A DNA stretch of 64,000 nucleotides from Bacillus sp. MM2020_1 (GTDB taxonomy: Bacteria; Bacillota; Bacilli; Bacillales; Cytobacillaceae), in the NCBI GenBank assembly GCA_011250595.1, contig JAANMP010000004.1:102790-166789 (forward strand), written 5' to 3'. The notes under the pieces were generated by a model. That model was given only the letters and a program-made list of their open reading frames with translations. It did no database searches and had not been told where the DNA came from. A program made the translations under genes and the position numbers. Of this stretch, positions 1-8,508 are shown in pieces (position 1 is the stretch's first letter; the number at the start of each line of letters is the position of its first letter).

Positions 1-1
1 A

Positions 2-145
2 GCAGCCGTTACTGTGAGCACAGAATTTAAAGCGGTATCCCTAAATATAGCCGGACCTACGTTTGCTGCCATTTCGCTCATTTTATGGTTAGCGGCACTG
101 TTAAAAGGAGAATTTAAACATGAAAAAAACAGGAACAGTATGTAA
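2..145 (+). CDS. C-terminal end of a spore germination permease-like protein (5' truncated by window edge)
   Basis: The first 47 codons of the window are open in one frame and end at a TAA at 143-145, overlapping the start of the next gene by 26 bases. The visible peptide has one hydrophobic segment followed by a basic tail (LLKGEFKHEKNRNSM), which fits the last membrane helix and tail of a GerAB-type spore permease (APC superfamily). Assignment rests mainly on the position directly before a Ger(x)C gene, the usual neighbour; too little sequence is present for certainty. The overlap suggests translational coupling. Confidence 0.5.
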   Translation, partial: AAVTVSTEFKAVSLNIAGPTFAAISLILWLAALLKGEFKHEKNRNSM

Positions 146-1358
146 CATATTGATGTTTCTATTTATTGTTTGCTTATTAACAGGCTGTTGGGATAAAGAA
201 GAATTGGAAGATAAAGCCTATGTTATTGGGCTGGGTATTGATCATTCAAATCATAAAGGAAAAATAAAAGTGACGATGTTACTTGCTAATCCTGAAGTTG
301 GGAGTATGCAAGGCGGCGGTGGTTCTACAGAAAAGCCTAGAGAAATCATCACCTTTGAAGCCAATGATTTCATTGCAGCGAAAGGGACGGCCAATGCGAT
401 TATCTCACGCTCGATTAGTTATGAATTATTAAAAATCTTTGTTGTTTCGGAGGAATACGCAAAAGACCCAAATTTTTTATCGACTTTTTCCGACGTCCAA
501 AAAGACAAAGAAATTCGACTGGATAGTCATTTAGCGGTATCGAAAGAAAATGCAAGCGAGTTTTTTCTGAAAAATCATCCAAAAATGGAGACAAGACCAC
601 ATAAGTACTTTCAATATATGGTTAGTCATGGGATTGAAAATGGATTGATCCCAGATTCGACCTTATTTCGTTTTTTTAACACAACCTACAGAGAGACTGA
701 ACTATTTTTGGCGATGTACACTTCCGCCGAAAAGGAAAAGAATCCTAAAGTTCAAAGGGAAGATGAATACATGGCGGGTCAAGTGAATGCCACAGGTGAG
801 CTTGATGATACACAATTTATTGGCTCAGCGGTTTTCAGCAATGGCGTGATGATCGGAAAACTAAACGGTCAGGAAACACGCACGGTTAATATTCTTGATG
901 ATACCACGAATATCAAAGATATATTGATCGATTTACCAGATCCTTTTTCGAATAAAAAGAAACAGCTCGCGGCAAGAATCTTAAAAACAAAAGGTAATAA
1001 AGTAAAAATGAACGTGAAGAGTGCCAGGCTAAAGATTGATATCACGGTACCCTTAAAGATTGAAATTATGTCAAACCCATCCATGGTCGACTTTTCGAAG
1101 ACAAAGAACCAGCAAATAGTAAAAAGACAAATTGTTAATCATCTCAAAAAAGTAAATGAAAAGCTTTTTAAAAAAACCCAAACGAAATTAAAAGGTGTAC
1201 CATATCCCTTATCCATGTATGCACGAAGGTATTTTGGTACCATTCAGGAATATAAAAAATTTAATTGGCGAAAATCGTACTTAAATGCTGATATTCGTGT
1301 GCACCCAAGTATTCAAATTATTGATTATGGGAAACAAACTAAATCACTGAAAAGGTAG
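120..1358 (+). CDS. Ger(x)C family spore germination lipoprotein
   Basis: C subunit of a nutrient germinant receptor, anchored on the outer face of the spore inner membrane and needed for the response to germinants. The 412-residue length is typical of the family. It begins with a lipoprotein signal peptide ending in LLTGC, with Cys23 as the lipidated residue, followed by WDKEELED and VIGLGID, the hallmark start of GerAC-type proteins. An AAAAGGAG site lies 8 bases before the ATG. It overlaps the upstream permease-like gene and is followed 9 bases later by a very small membrane protein gene, so it sits inside a ger operon. Such operons are normally transcribed by sigma-G in the forespore; I did not identify that promoter because the operon start is outside the window. 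The germinant cannot be told from sequence. Confidence 0.93.
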   Translation: MKKTGTVCNILMFLFIVCLLTGCWDKEELEDKAYVIGLGIDHSNHKGKIKVTMLLANPEVGSMQGGGGSTEKPREIITFEANDFIAAKGTANAIISRSISYELLKIFVVSEEYAKDPNFLSTFSDVQKDKEIRLDSHLAVSKENASEFFLKNHPKMETRPHKYFQYMVSHGIENGLIPDSTLFRFFNTTYRETELFLAMYTSAEKEKNPKVQREDEYMAGQVNATGELDDTQFIGSAVFSNGVMIGKLNGQETRTVNILDDTTNIKDILIDLPDPFSNKKKQLAARILKTKGNKVKMNVKSARLKIDITVPLKIEIMSNPSMVDFSKTKNQQIVKRQIVNHLKKVNEKLFKKTQTKLKGVPYPLSMYARRYFGTIQEYKKFNWRKSYLNADIRVHPSIQIIDYGKQTKSLKR

Positions 1359-1367
1359 GGTAGAAGG

Positions 1368-1523
1368 ATGGGTCTTTTTATTTATGTTAGTCTATTTAGT
1401 ATTATTGTCTATACTTTTGGATTTGCTGTCTCCTTATGGAAGGGCAAACAAAAGATGAGTGCAGTGGCCGTTTTATTCCTCACCCTTTGTATAATCATCC
1501 TGCCTTTCTTCTCGATATTATAA
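1368..1523 (+). CDS. Small two-helix membrane protein at the end of a ger operon (possible germinant receptor D subunit)
   Basis: A 51-codon ORF starts at ATG 1368, nine bases after the Ger(x)C stop, with GTAGAAGGA just upstream as a ribosome binding site. The product has two hydrophobic stretches (about residues 3-23 and 32-51) separated by a basic linker WKGKQKM, with both ends apparently in the membrane. Small two-helix proteins encoded inside or next to ger operons have been described in Bacillus as D subunits that modulate receptor function. Size, topology and position fit that class; sequence homology could not be tested. A hairpin follows at once. Confidence 0.6.
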   Translation: MGLFIYVSLFSIIVYTFGFAVSLWKGKQKMSAVAVLFLTLCIIILPFFSIL

Positions 1524-1555
1524 ATTGCGAACGGTGTCAGGCACCGTTCGCAATT
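1523..1555. terminator. Hairpin ending the ger operon, built on the GGTGTCAGGCACC core
   Basis: A perfect 14-bp stem (1523-1536 with 1542-1555) encloses the 5-base loop TCAGG, starting on the stop codon of the small membrane gene. There is no strong T tract, so it may act as an mRNA 3' end or weak terminator. Its centre is the dispersed 13-bp core discussed in the findings. Confidence 0.6.
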
Positions 1556-1580
1556 CGCTGATTGTAAGTAATAGATCGAT

Positions 1581-1735
1581 ATATTTAAGGGAGCATCTGT
1601 TTAACGGGTGCTCTTCCTAAGGTATCGGCTCCGCCTACGCCTAATACCATGATAGCCACGCGTGCTATCCCCTCTAACATGTACTATAACGCTTGATTAT
1701 TAATAAATTATTAACTAGATATTAAAATTAGTTAA
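1581..1735 (-). repeat. 155-bp dispersed structured repeat, copy 1
   Basis: Bases 1581-1692 match 10882-10993 at 109 of 112 positions, and an AT-rich tail continues at lower identity to about 1735. Three inverted repeats lie in the core: GAGCA/TGCTC, GGTAT/ATACC and GATAGC/GCTATC around CACGCGTG. The right edge coincides with the stop codon of xylB. On the minus strand this copy also holds a 31-codon ORF from an ATG that is lost in copy 2. It resembles small mobile repeats of Bacillus such as bcr elements, but I do not recognise the family. Confidence 0.8.
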
Positions 1736-3237
1736 CTTTCCCCATTTCGAAGATCAAATAGCTGATGATTGATCGCAACGGTATGTGGATAGACATCTTT
1801 GTACACCTGATAGAATTCTTTATAGCGCTGAACGTTTTCTGGGTTTGGTTCATAGACTTTATCGACTTTTATGAACACCTCTGCACATTCTTGAAGAGAG
1901 GAGAACCAATTCAATCCGGCTGCAGCAATCATTGCGGCACCCATACCCGGCCCTTGTTCATTTTGCAGCTTTACGACTCGTGCGTTAAAGACATCGGCTT
2001 GAATTTGCAGCCATAAATCACTTTTCGCACCGCCGCCAATCGAAATGACGGTGTCGATGGTCTTGCCATAGTTGCGGAAGATTTCGACACTCTCATTAAT
2101 CGAGAAAACTATTCCTTCCATGACCGCCCGAGTAAAGTCACCTTTTTGGTGAGAGCTATCAATTCCAGTAAACGTTCCTCTTATTTTTGCATCGGCATAG
2201 GGAGTGCGTTCACCAACTAAGAAGGGAGTGAAAATCAGTCCATTTGCACCGATTGTCGATTGTGCGGCATCGTCTAGCAGACTGTCGAATGCTTGATCCT
2301 TGGCGAAGGTGTCCTTAAACCAAGTTAAGCTATAGCCTGCTGCAAGTGTGACGCCCATCGTATAGTAGGAGTCTTTTTGTCCATGATTGAAAAGATGAAC
2401 CTTCCCGCCGTAGTTTTTGTTTTTATCATTCTCATAGGAAAGGAACACACCTGATGTTCCGATACTGCAAAGGGCAGTTCCTTCTGATAAAATACCAGCT
2501 CCAATCGCACCGCAGGCATTGTCCGCTCCACCTGCAAACACTTTAGTTGCAGAAGATAAACCAGTAAGTTTCCCAATCTCTGGTAGAAGCGTTCCGACGT
2601 AGTTCTCAGTTTCCACTAATGGAGGACAAATGGTGGAAGGGATTTCGAACGTCCGGAGGATATCCGCGCTCCATGACTTGTTAACGATATCTAACATCAG
2701 TGTACCCGCGGCATCCGAGTAATCCATGTTTATTTTTCCCGTTAAACGATAGCGGAGATAATCCTTTGGAAGTAAAAATACGTTTGTTTTTTCTAGATTT
2801 TCAGGTTCATTCTCTTTTACCCAGAGAATCTTTGGAAAAGTAAAGCCTTCTAGAGCTGGGTTTTTGGTGATTTCAAGCAATTTACCGCCTAGTTGCTGAT
2901 CTATTTTTTTACATTGTGGCGTGGTTCGGGTGTCGTTCCAAAGAATCGCATTTCTGATTACTTGATGATTTTCATCGAGCAAGACTAACCCATGCATTTG
3001 GCCGGAAAAACTAAGTCCCTCAATGGCATCAGGGGTTATGTTTGATTCAGTTACTAACTGTTGTAAGGCATCGATAGTTTTTTTAACCCAATCTTCGGGA
3101 TCTTGTTCGCTATACCCGGGGTGCTGCTGGATTAACGGGTAGTCCTTTGAAACCGAATAAGTCACTGTGCCTTCTTGGTCAACGAGTAGCACTTTAACAG
3201 AGCTAGTTCCTAAATCTACTCCAATTACATATTTCAT
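1732..3237 (-). CDS. xylB: Xylulokinase
   Basis: Phosphorylates D-xylulose to D-xylulose 5-phosphate with ATP, linking xylose to the pentose phosphate pathway in the cytoplasm. FGGY-family kinase of 501 residues. Visible motifs are the N-terminal phosphate-binding GVDLGTSSVK, the substrate segment SGQMHGLV with the catalytic Asp region in WNDTRT, and the C-terminal GGGAKSDLWLQIQADV plus GPGMGAAMIA. I chose ATG 3237, with GAGGG upstream, over an in-frame GTG at 3252 that overlaps this ribosome binding site. It is the last gene of xylA - symporter - xylB, 86 bases after the symporter. Regulation is expected through XylR and CcpA at the xylA promoter. Confidence 0.95.
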   Translation of the reverse strand: MKYVIGVDLGTSSVKVLLVDQEGTVTYSVSKDYPLIQQHPGYSEQDPEDWVKKTIDALQQLVTESNITPDAIEGLSFSGQMHGLVLLDENHQVIRNAILWNDTRTTPQCKKIDQQLGGKLLEITKNPALEGFTFPKILWVKENEPENLEKTNVFLLPKDYLRYRLTGKINMDYSDAAGTLMLDIVNKSWSADILRTFEIPSTICPPLVETENYVGTLLPEIGKLTGLSSATKVFAGGADNACGAIGAGILSEGTALCSIGTSGVFLSYENDKNKNYGGKVHLFNHGQKDSYYTMGVTLAAGYSLTWFKDTFAKDQAFDSLLDDAAQSTIGANGLIFTPFLVGERTPYADAKIRGTFTGIDSSHQKGDFTRAVMEGIVFSINESVEIFRNYGKTIDTVISIGGGAKSDLWLQIQADVFNARVVKLQNEQGPGMGAAMIAAAGLNWFSSLQECAEVFIKVDKVYEPNPENVQRYKEFYQVYKDVYPHTVAINHQLFDLRNGES

Positions 3238-3279
3238 AATGATTTCCCTCACTTAAGTTTTTCAACAGGTTATAAATGA

Positions 3280-3314
3280 ACGCCATCCCTCCTGTATGAC
3301 CAAAGGATAGCGTC
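3280..3314 (-). other. Hairpin between symporter gene and xylB
   Basis: A stem of about nine pairs with one mismatch (ACGCTATCC against GGATGGCGT, minus strand) lies between the symporter stop and xylB. It has no U tract, so it is more likely an mRNA-stabilising or processing structure than a terminator. Confidence 0.35.
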
Positions 3315-3323
3315 CTATTCTTA

Positions 3324-4712
3324 TTAAGCTGATTTTTTCCAAGTTCCTTCCATTTCTTCAAGAGTTTTTCCTTTTGTTTCAGGTACGAACTTCCAAACGA
3401 AGATGGCAGATAGAACACTCATTACTCCGTAAAAGCCATAGGTTACAGCACCGCTATATTCCATCATCATTGGGTACGTTGAGGAAATAAGATAGTTAGC
3501 GGCCCACTGCGCTGCGACTGCAATCGCAACAGCACGTCCACGAATATTATTTGGGAAGATTTCAGAAATCAAAACCCAGCAGATAGGACCCCATGACATC
3601 ATAAAGGAAGCAGTGTACACAATAATGAAAATTAAAGTACTTACTCCGATTACATCAAAATAGGCCAGACTAGAAACCCCAAACATTCCAATAGCCATTC
3701 CGACAGAACCAATAATTAATAATGGTTTACGGCCCCATTTATCGACAGTCATAATCGCTACCAGAGTGAAAACCACGTTGATTAATCCCATAACGGTTGT
3801 CTGTAACATCGAAGCATCTTTTCCGGCACCCATGCTTTCAAATATCCTTGGTGCATAATACAAAGCAACATTAATTCCAACAAACTGTTGAAATACAGAA
3901 AGCAAGATTCCAATCACGATCACTGTTTTTCCGTAAGTAAATAGTTTCTCAGAAGAAGCATCTACTGTTTGTTTGATTTGTTGTAAAATTGATTTTGCTG
4001 CGGCAGAGCCATTAATTTTTGCAAGAATAGCAAGGGCCTTATCATCTTGATTTTTCAAAGATAAATAGCGGGGTGTTTCAGGTACCATTAGTAAAAATAA
4101 CCCAAACAAGAGAGCCGGGACACCACATGATGCAAACATGTATCTCCAGCCAATATCATTGACCCAAGCTTGACTTTCTCCGCTCGAAATCGAAAAGTTA
4201 ACGAAATAAGCAACAAGCATTCCTAGAATAATCATAAACTGGTTAAACGATACCAACCGGCCGCGGATATTTGCAGGAGCCACTTCTCCAATATACATCG
4301 GGCAAACAGCTGAAGCCAACCCAACACCAATCCCGCCTAAGATTCGATAAAGGTTAAATGCGATTAACAAACCAATCGTTGGTTCACCTTTTTCGAAAAA
4401 TAGAAATTCCGGATAAGCGGCACCCAGGGAGGATACTAAGAAAAAGATTGATGCAATAATGAGTGAGTTCTTCCGGCCGAATTTTGAAGCAAAAACACCG
4501 GAAATGAAACCACCAATGATACAACCAATTAGTGCACTAGAGATGGTTGCGCCATGAATGAATGCTCCTAAATGGAGACTATCAATTAGATAGATTTGTA
4601 ATGACTCCTCAGCACCAGATATAACAGCGGTATCATATCCAAAAAGCAGGCCGCCAATGGCAGCCACCAGTGTAATTCCAAAAAGATAAAGTGAGTTCTT
4701 TTTTTGCTCCAT
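3324..4712 (-). CDS. Sugar:proton symporter of the MFS sugar porter family (probable D-xylose transporter)
   Basis: Twelve-helix permease of about 462 residues. Sugar porter signatures are visible: GGLLFGYDTAVISGA in helix 1, GVGLASAVCPMYIGEVAP with the following RGR, VPETPRYL at the end of the first half, QQFVGINVALYYAPRI in helix 7, and PETKGKTLEEME at the C terminus. It resembles XylE/AraE/XylT-type transporters, and its place between xylA and xylB points to D-xylose, though arabinose or galactose cannot be excluded. Start choice is uncertain: ATG 4712 has a poor ribosome binding site and TTG 4757 has none; a strong AGGAGG at 4837-4842 (minus strand) has no usable start near it. Confidence 0.9.
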   Translation of the reverse strand: MEQKKNSLYLFGITLVAAIGGLLFGYDTAVISGAEESLQIYLIDSLHLGAFIHGATISSALIGCIIGGFISGVFASKFGRKNSLIIASIFFLVSSLGAAYPEFLFFEKGEPTIGLLIAFNLYRILGGIGVGLASAVCPMYIGEVAPANIRGRLVSFNQFMIILGMLVAYFVNFSISSGESQAWVNDIGWRYMFASCGVPALLFGLFLLMVPETPRYLSLKNQDDKALAILAKINGSAAAKSILQQIKQTVDASSEKLFTYGKTVIVIGILLSVFQQFVGINVALYYAPRIFESMGAGKDASMLQTTVMGLINVVFTLVAIMTVDKWGRKPLLIIGSVGMAIGMFGVSSLAYFDVIGVSTLIFIIVYTASFMMSWGPICWVLISEIFPNNIRGRAVAIAVAAQWAANYLISSTYPMMMEYSGAVTYGFYGVMSVLSAIFVWKFVPETKGKTLEEMEGTWKKSA

Positions 4713-4867
4713 CGTATTGTTTAAAGACAGGTGACATTTTAGGAGACTATGTTTCAACTTATGTTATATAAAGCGTTACCATTTTGTTTAATAAATGAAG
4801 TATGGTAATCGTTGAAATCCTAAAAACTGTCTTTATCCTCCTTTTATTTTGGATGAAATAAAAATTC

Positions 4868-4915
4868 AAAAAAAGGACCCGCAACAAAAATTGGAATTCT
4901 TCAGTTGGCGGATCC
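4868..4915 (-). terminator. Terminator-like hairpin after xylA
   Basis: On the minus strand GGATCCGCCAAC pairs imperfectly with GTTGCGGGTCC and is followed by seven U residues. It lies between xylA and the symporter, so it would partly terminate and set a higher xylA:symporter ratio, unless the symporter has its own promoter. Confidence 0.6.
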
Positions 4916-4945
4916 ATTAAGTAGGAGAAGGCGTATTGATTTAGA

Positions 4946-6277
4946 TTATACCTCTAAAAGGTATTGGTTTAACAAAGCTTTCAAGCGTTCTGTTTTACCA
5001 GAAACATTTTTAATGTTGTCATTATTAAGCGCATAGGTTTCAAGGGTGTGGAAGTTGGCTCTGCCTTGAACGATATCGAGGCCAATTCCTTTCGTAAAGC
5101 TGCTGTAACGTTCGGCAATCACATTTTCAAAAGCACGGTCTTCGATTAATTTATGAGCCACTTTCAAGCCTCGGGCAAAGGCATCCATTCCAGCTACATG
5201 TGCATGGACAAGATCTTCCGCTTCAAAAGAAGTCCTTCTTACCTTGGCATCAAAGTTTAGCCCGCCGCGGCCAAGACCACCGTTTTGGAGAATTTCATAC
5301 ATTGCTAGGGTAGTAGAATATAAATCCGTTGGGAATTCATCGGTATCCCAGCCGAGTAAAGGATTCCCTTGGTTGGCATCAACGGAACCAAGAAGGCCGC
5401 TCGTTCTTGCCACACGTAATTCATGCTCAAACGTATGTCCAGCAAGTGTTGCATGGTTTGCTTCGAGATTTAATTTAAAGTAATCCTCTAAACCGTATTG
5501 TCTTAAGAAGGCAATCGTTGTTGCTGCATCTGTATCATACTGGTGAGTGGTAGGCTCTTTTGGTTTTGGCTCTATTAGGAATTGACCGGTAAAGCCGATT
5601 TCCTTCGCATAATCAACCGCCATATGCATAAATCTTGCTAAGTTATCAAGCTCTAGTTTTAGGTCGGTATTTAATAAGGTTTCATATCCTTCACGACCGC
5701 CCCAGAAAACATAGTTTTCTGCGCCAAGCAGTTTGGCTGTTTCTAAACCTTTTTTCACTTGTGCCGCAGCATAGGCAAATACGTCCGCATTGCAAGATGT
5801 AGCTGCACCATGAACAAAGCGAGGGTTGGTGAACATGTTCGCTGTGTTCCATAATAGTTTTGTATTACTTGTCTTCATGTAATCTTTAATCATCTCGACA
5901 ATGATATCTAAATTTTTATTGGTTTCACTTAAAGTTCTGCCTTCAGGAGCAACGTCACGATCATGGAAAGCAAAGAATGGAACACCAAGTTTTTCAAAAA
6001 GTTCAAAGGAAGCTTCAACTCTAGCTTTTGCCAAATCCATACCAGTGAAGTGGTTCCACGGTCTTTCCATAGTCGCAGCACCAAATGGGTCGCTTCCATC
6101 TGCGGTAAAGGTATGCCAATAGGCAACGGAGAAACGTAGAATGTCTTTCATGGTTTTGCCGCCAATTACTTCCTCAGGATTGTAATACTTAAATGCTAAT
6201 GGGTTTCTTGACTCCTTACCCTCATAAACCACCTTGTTTACGCTTCCAAAATAGGTATTCTTCATTGTTTGAACCAT
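4946..6277 (-). CDS. xylA: Xylose isomerase
   Basis: Interconverts D-xylose and D-xylulose; a divalent-metal TIM-barrel enzyme of the cytoplasm. At 443 residues it is almost collinear with the B. subtilis enzyme. Conserved segments include [19 protein letters not shown], the catalytic [10 protein letters not shown] with the active-site His, [10 protein letters not shown], the metal ligands in [14 protein letters not shown] and [12 protein letters not shown], and [19 protein letters not shown]. Start ATG 6277 has AGGAGGG 6 bases upstream. First gene of the xyl operon, divergent from xylR. A CcpA site lies inside its first codons and a XylR operator in front of it. Confidence 0.98.
   Translation of the reverse strand: MVQTMKNTYFGSVNKVVYEGKESRNPLAFKYYNPEEVIGGKTMKDILRFSVAYWHTFTADGSDPFGAATMERPWNHFTGMDLAKARVEASFELFEKLGVPFFAFHDRDVAPEGRTLSETNKNLDIIVEMIKDYMKTSNTKLLWNTANMFTNPRFVHGAATSCNADVFAYAAAQVKKGLETAKLLGAENYVFWGGREGYETLLNTDLKLELDNLARFMHMAVDYAKEIGFTGQFLIEPKPKEPTTHQYDTDAATTIAFLRQYGLEDYFKLNLEANHATLAGHTFEHELRVARTSGLLGSVDANQGNPLLGWDTDEFPTDLYSTTLAMYEILQNGGLGRGGLNFDAKVRRTSFEAEDLVHAHVAGMDAFARGLKVAHKLIEDRAFENVIAERYSSFTKGIGLDIVQGRANFHTLETYALNNDNIKNVSGKTERLKALLNQYLLEV
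6235..6248 (-). promoter_or_regulatory. cre site (CcpA) inside the 5' end of xylA
   Basis: TGGAAGCGTAAACA on the minus strand, about 30 bases inside xylA. It fits the CcpA consensus TGWNANCGNTNWCA except for the third base and, from memory, equals the cre known inside B. subtilis xylA. It predicts glucose repression of xylose use by a roadblock. Confidence 0.75.
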
Positions 6278-6334
6278 GTTTTTCCCTCCTGAAATTAAAT
6301 AATTTTATAAAAATATGTAGCTTCAGCAATTCCT

Positions 6335-6361
6335 GTTAGTTTGTTGTTTGGATAAACTAAC
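6335..6361 (-). promoter_or_regulatory. XylR operator of the xylA promoter
   Basis: An 8-bp inverted repeat GTTAGTTT / AAACTAAC is separated by 11 bases, the known layout of xyl operators in Bacillus (TTAGTTTG...CAAACTAA type). It lies just downstream of the predicted -10 of the xylA promoter, where bound XylR would block transcription until xylose is present. Confidence 0.88.
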
Positions 6362-6370
6362 TTTAATCTG

Positions 6371-6376
6371 ATTATA
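6371..6376 (-). promoter_or_regulatory. -10 element of the xylA promoter
   Basis: TATAAT on the minus strand, ten bases before the XylR operator. The -35 is not a good match to consensus; the AAAGCGTTTTA upstream resembles half of a cre site. Confidence 0.55.
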
Positions 6377-6520
6377 TCTTACAAAAATAAAACGCTTTAA
6401 TCAATAGTTTTTTTTAAACATTTTATGTATGAATTCATCAGTTATTGATTTATAATGGGAATATACTACTATAAAGATATCGGAACTTAGTTTATAAATT
6501 ATACAAACGGGGTGCAACTT

Positions 6521-7678
6521 GTGATTATTGCGGATCAAATGTTAGTCAAAAAAATGAATCAAAAGGTACTACTGAATGAAATCGTTTCGAATTCACCTAT
6601 TTCACGGGCAAGGTTATCTGAAATAACGGGTTTAAATAAATCGACTGTTTCTTCCCAAGTGAATACCTTAATTGAAAAGAACCTTATTTTTGAAATCGGA
6701 CAGGGGCAATCTAGCGGTGGAAGGAAGCCTGTCATGCTCGTATTTAATAAGAATGCCGGTTATTCCATCGGGTTGGATATCGGTGTTGATTCTATCAATG
6801 GCATTTTAACGGATTTAAAAGGAAACATTGTCCTGGACCAATATCAACAGCTAGAAAAGCCTTCACTGGATACCAACAAAGACGTTTTATTTTCAATGAT
6901 TGAGAACCTCATCAAGCAAATGCCAGATTCTCCTTATGGATTAATTGGCATTGGTCTATGTGTTCCGGGTCTTGTCAATACAGAACAAAAGGTCATGTTC
7001 ACGCCAAACATCGACTGGAATTATAATCTAGACTTAAAATCGCTCATCGAACAGGAATTTAAGGTTCCTGTTTTTATTGAAAATGAAGCCAATGCCGGCG
7101 CATATGGTGAAAGAGTATTTGGGGCTGCTAAAAATTATGAAAACATCATTTACGTTAGCGTGGGAACTGGAATCGGGATTGGAATTGTAATTAATAATGA
7201 TTTGTATCGAGGTGTTAATGGCTTTGCCGGAGAGATGGGCCATGTAACGATTGATTATAACGGACTCAAATGCAGTTGTGGAAACCGAGGGTGCTGGGAA
7301 TTATACGCGTCTGAAAAAGCATTGCTAACTTCTTATCAAACCAACGGTACCATCTCTTCCTATCAGGAAATTATTAATCTGGCCAACCAAAATGATTCTG
7401 AAATATTAATGGCCTTACAAAATTTCGGCTTTTACCTTGGAATTGGATTAACAAGTATCTTAAATACATTTAACCCACAAGCGGTCATTATCCGAAATGA
7501 CATTGTTGAAGCTGTGCCTATGGTTTTGAACTCGATTAGAAATTCGATTTCATCAAGGAGTAATGAAAAGTTCACTAACAGTCATGAGTTATTACTGTCT
7601 TCCTTAGGAAAAAATGCTCCCGCCTTAGGGACGTCCTCGATTATTATTGAACATTTCTTAGAGATGTTTACCGCGTAA
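6521..7678 (+). CDS. xylR: XylR, ROK-family repressor of the xylose operon
   Basis: Xylose-responsive repressor. An N-terminal winged helix (about residues 10-65, with PISRARLSEITGLNKSTVSS as the recognition region) is joined to a ROK sugar-binding domain with GLDIGVDSINGILTDL, the ROK signature around GEMGHVTIDYNG, and the zinc motif CSCGNRGCWE. It closely resembles B. subtilis and B. megaterium XylR, which retain the kinase fold but act as regulators. I chose GTG 6521 because CGGGGTG lies 6 bases upstream and the product then starts at IIADQ like the B. subtilis protein; an in-frame GTG at 6512 sits inside that ribosome binding site. Divergent from xylA. A half operator CTTAGTTTA at 6486-6494 may allow autoregulation. 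Confidence 0.95.
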   Translation: MIIADQMLVKKMNQKVLLNEIVSNSPISRARLSEITGLNKSTVSSQVNTLIEKNLIFEIGQGQSSGGRKPVMLVFNKNAGYSIGLDIGVDSINGILTDLKGNIVLDQYQQLEKPSLDTNKDVLFSMIENLIKQMPDSPYGLIGIGLCVPGLVNTEQKVMFTPNIDWNYNLDLKSLIEQEFKVPVFIENEANAGAYGERVFGAAKNYENIIYVSVGTGIGIGIVINNDLYRGVNGFAGEMGHVTIDYNGLKCSCGNRGCWELYASEKALLTSYQTNGTISSYQEIINLANQNDSEILMALQNFGFYLGIGLTSILNTFNPQAVIIRNDIVEAVPMVLNSIRNSISSRSNEKFTNSHELLLSSLGKNAPALGTSSIIIEHFLEMFTA

Positions 7679-7715
7679 AAAGCTGACTCAAATTTTGAGT
7701 CAGCTTTCATTTTTG
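7679..7715 (+). terminator. Terminator of xylR
   Basis: AGCTGACTCAAA and TTTGAGTCAGCT form a perfect stem right after the xylR stop, followed by TTTCATTTTT. Confidence 0.9.
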
Positions 7716-7839
7716 TGGTACACATGCAAGTTTTCAACTTGTAGAAATAATATTGAAACTCCTGACATAGAAAAACACACAGTTAAATATTATTAGGAGG
7801 GGTAATTAATCATTCTATAAACCTATAAGGGGGGAGGAA

Positions 7840-8493
7840 ATGACGATACAAAGTGGAAATGAGCGAACCATAAATCGATTTATCAAGTCGACTTTTCAAG
7901 CACTGGTTCAGGCTATTATTCCACCCCATTATAGAGAGAAAGATATGTTAGGAACTGTTCATGTAGCCGGAGCACTGGAATTACATGTGTATGAATATGT
8001 CATTTGGATATTGGAGCATTCGATCGCTCTCCCGGTAAAAGCGCAACTAAATTTAATCGATAACAAGTCCATGGCGAAAGCTACCGCTGAATTGTTGGAC
8101 GCAGGTGCTGATCGGTTAATTCAGACGGGACAGATTATATATCCTCTTACTGTAAATGCATTTCCTGGCGGAGGTCTCTTCGCAGCACTTTCGCCGCTAG
8201 ACAGGTTAAGGGCTATCACCCTCATAGAGCTGCTTGAAATTAATCTTGAAACCTTGAGTATTCCTTACAAAAATAATCCAGAACTTGTTCGTATTATGAT
8301 GGATGCACTAAATGAACTCCCTATGTTTGGCCAGTATTCGGAATGGACAGCTTATGGAACCACACGACTATTTCCTCCTGAGTATAGAAGAGTGGAATAC
8401 TTTTCACCTGGATGGTTTCAGACCCAATATCCGGGTCCCGCTTTTGGATATCGTGATTTTCGTGGATTCTTAGCAGTCATTCAACATAAGTAA
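7840..8493 (+). CDS. Gluconate 2-dehydrogenase subunit 3-like protein
   Basis: 217 residues. The pattern fits the small subunit 3 family that accompanies GMC dehydrogenases: an N-terminal LVQAIIPPHY segment, a middle LSPLDRLRAITLIELLE stretch, and a C-terminal YPGPAFGYRDFRGF. Known relatives act as chaperone or structural subunits of membrane-bound sugar dehydrogenases and often carry a Tat signal; none is visible here, so the protein is probably cytosolic or spore-associated. It ends 15 bases before the GMC oxidoreductase, indicating one operon. The ATG has GGGGGGAGG upstream. Function beyond partnership with the flavoprotein is not known. Confidence 0.65.
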   Translation: MTIQSGNERTINRFIKSTFQALVQAIIPPHYREKDMLGTVHVAGALELHVYEYVIWILEHSIALPVKAQLNLIDNKSMAKATAELLDAGADRLIQTGQIIYPLTVNAFPGGGLFAALSPLDRLRAITLIELLEINLETLSIPYKNNPELVRIMMDALNELPMFGQYSEWTAYGTTRLFPPEYRRVEYFSPGWFQTQYPGPAFGYRDFRGFLAVIQHK

Positions 8494-8508
8494 GAAGGTG
8501 AATAACTT

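Noticed and set aside
1533..1545. Dispersed core as a repressor operator such as LexA
   Set aside because: It sits mainly after or inside genes, not in promoters, and does not match the Bacillus SOS box CGAACRNRYGTTYG.
1653..1678. 31-codon minus-strand ORF inside the 155-bp repeat as a real peptide
   Set aside because: The ATG is replaced in copy 2 while the rest is unchanged, and no clear ribosome binding site precedes it.
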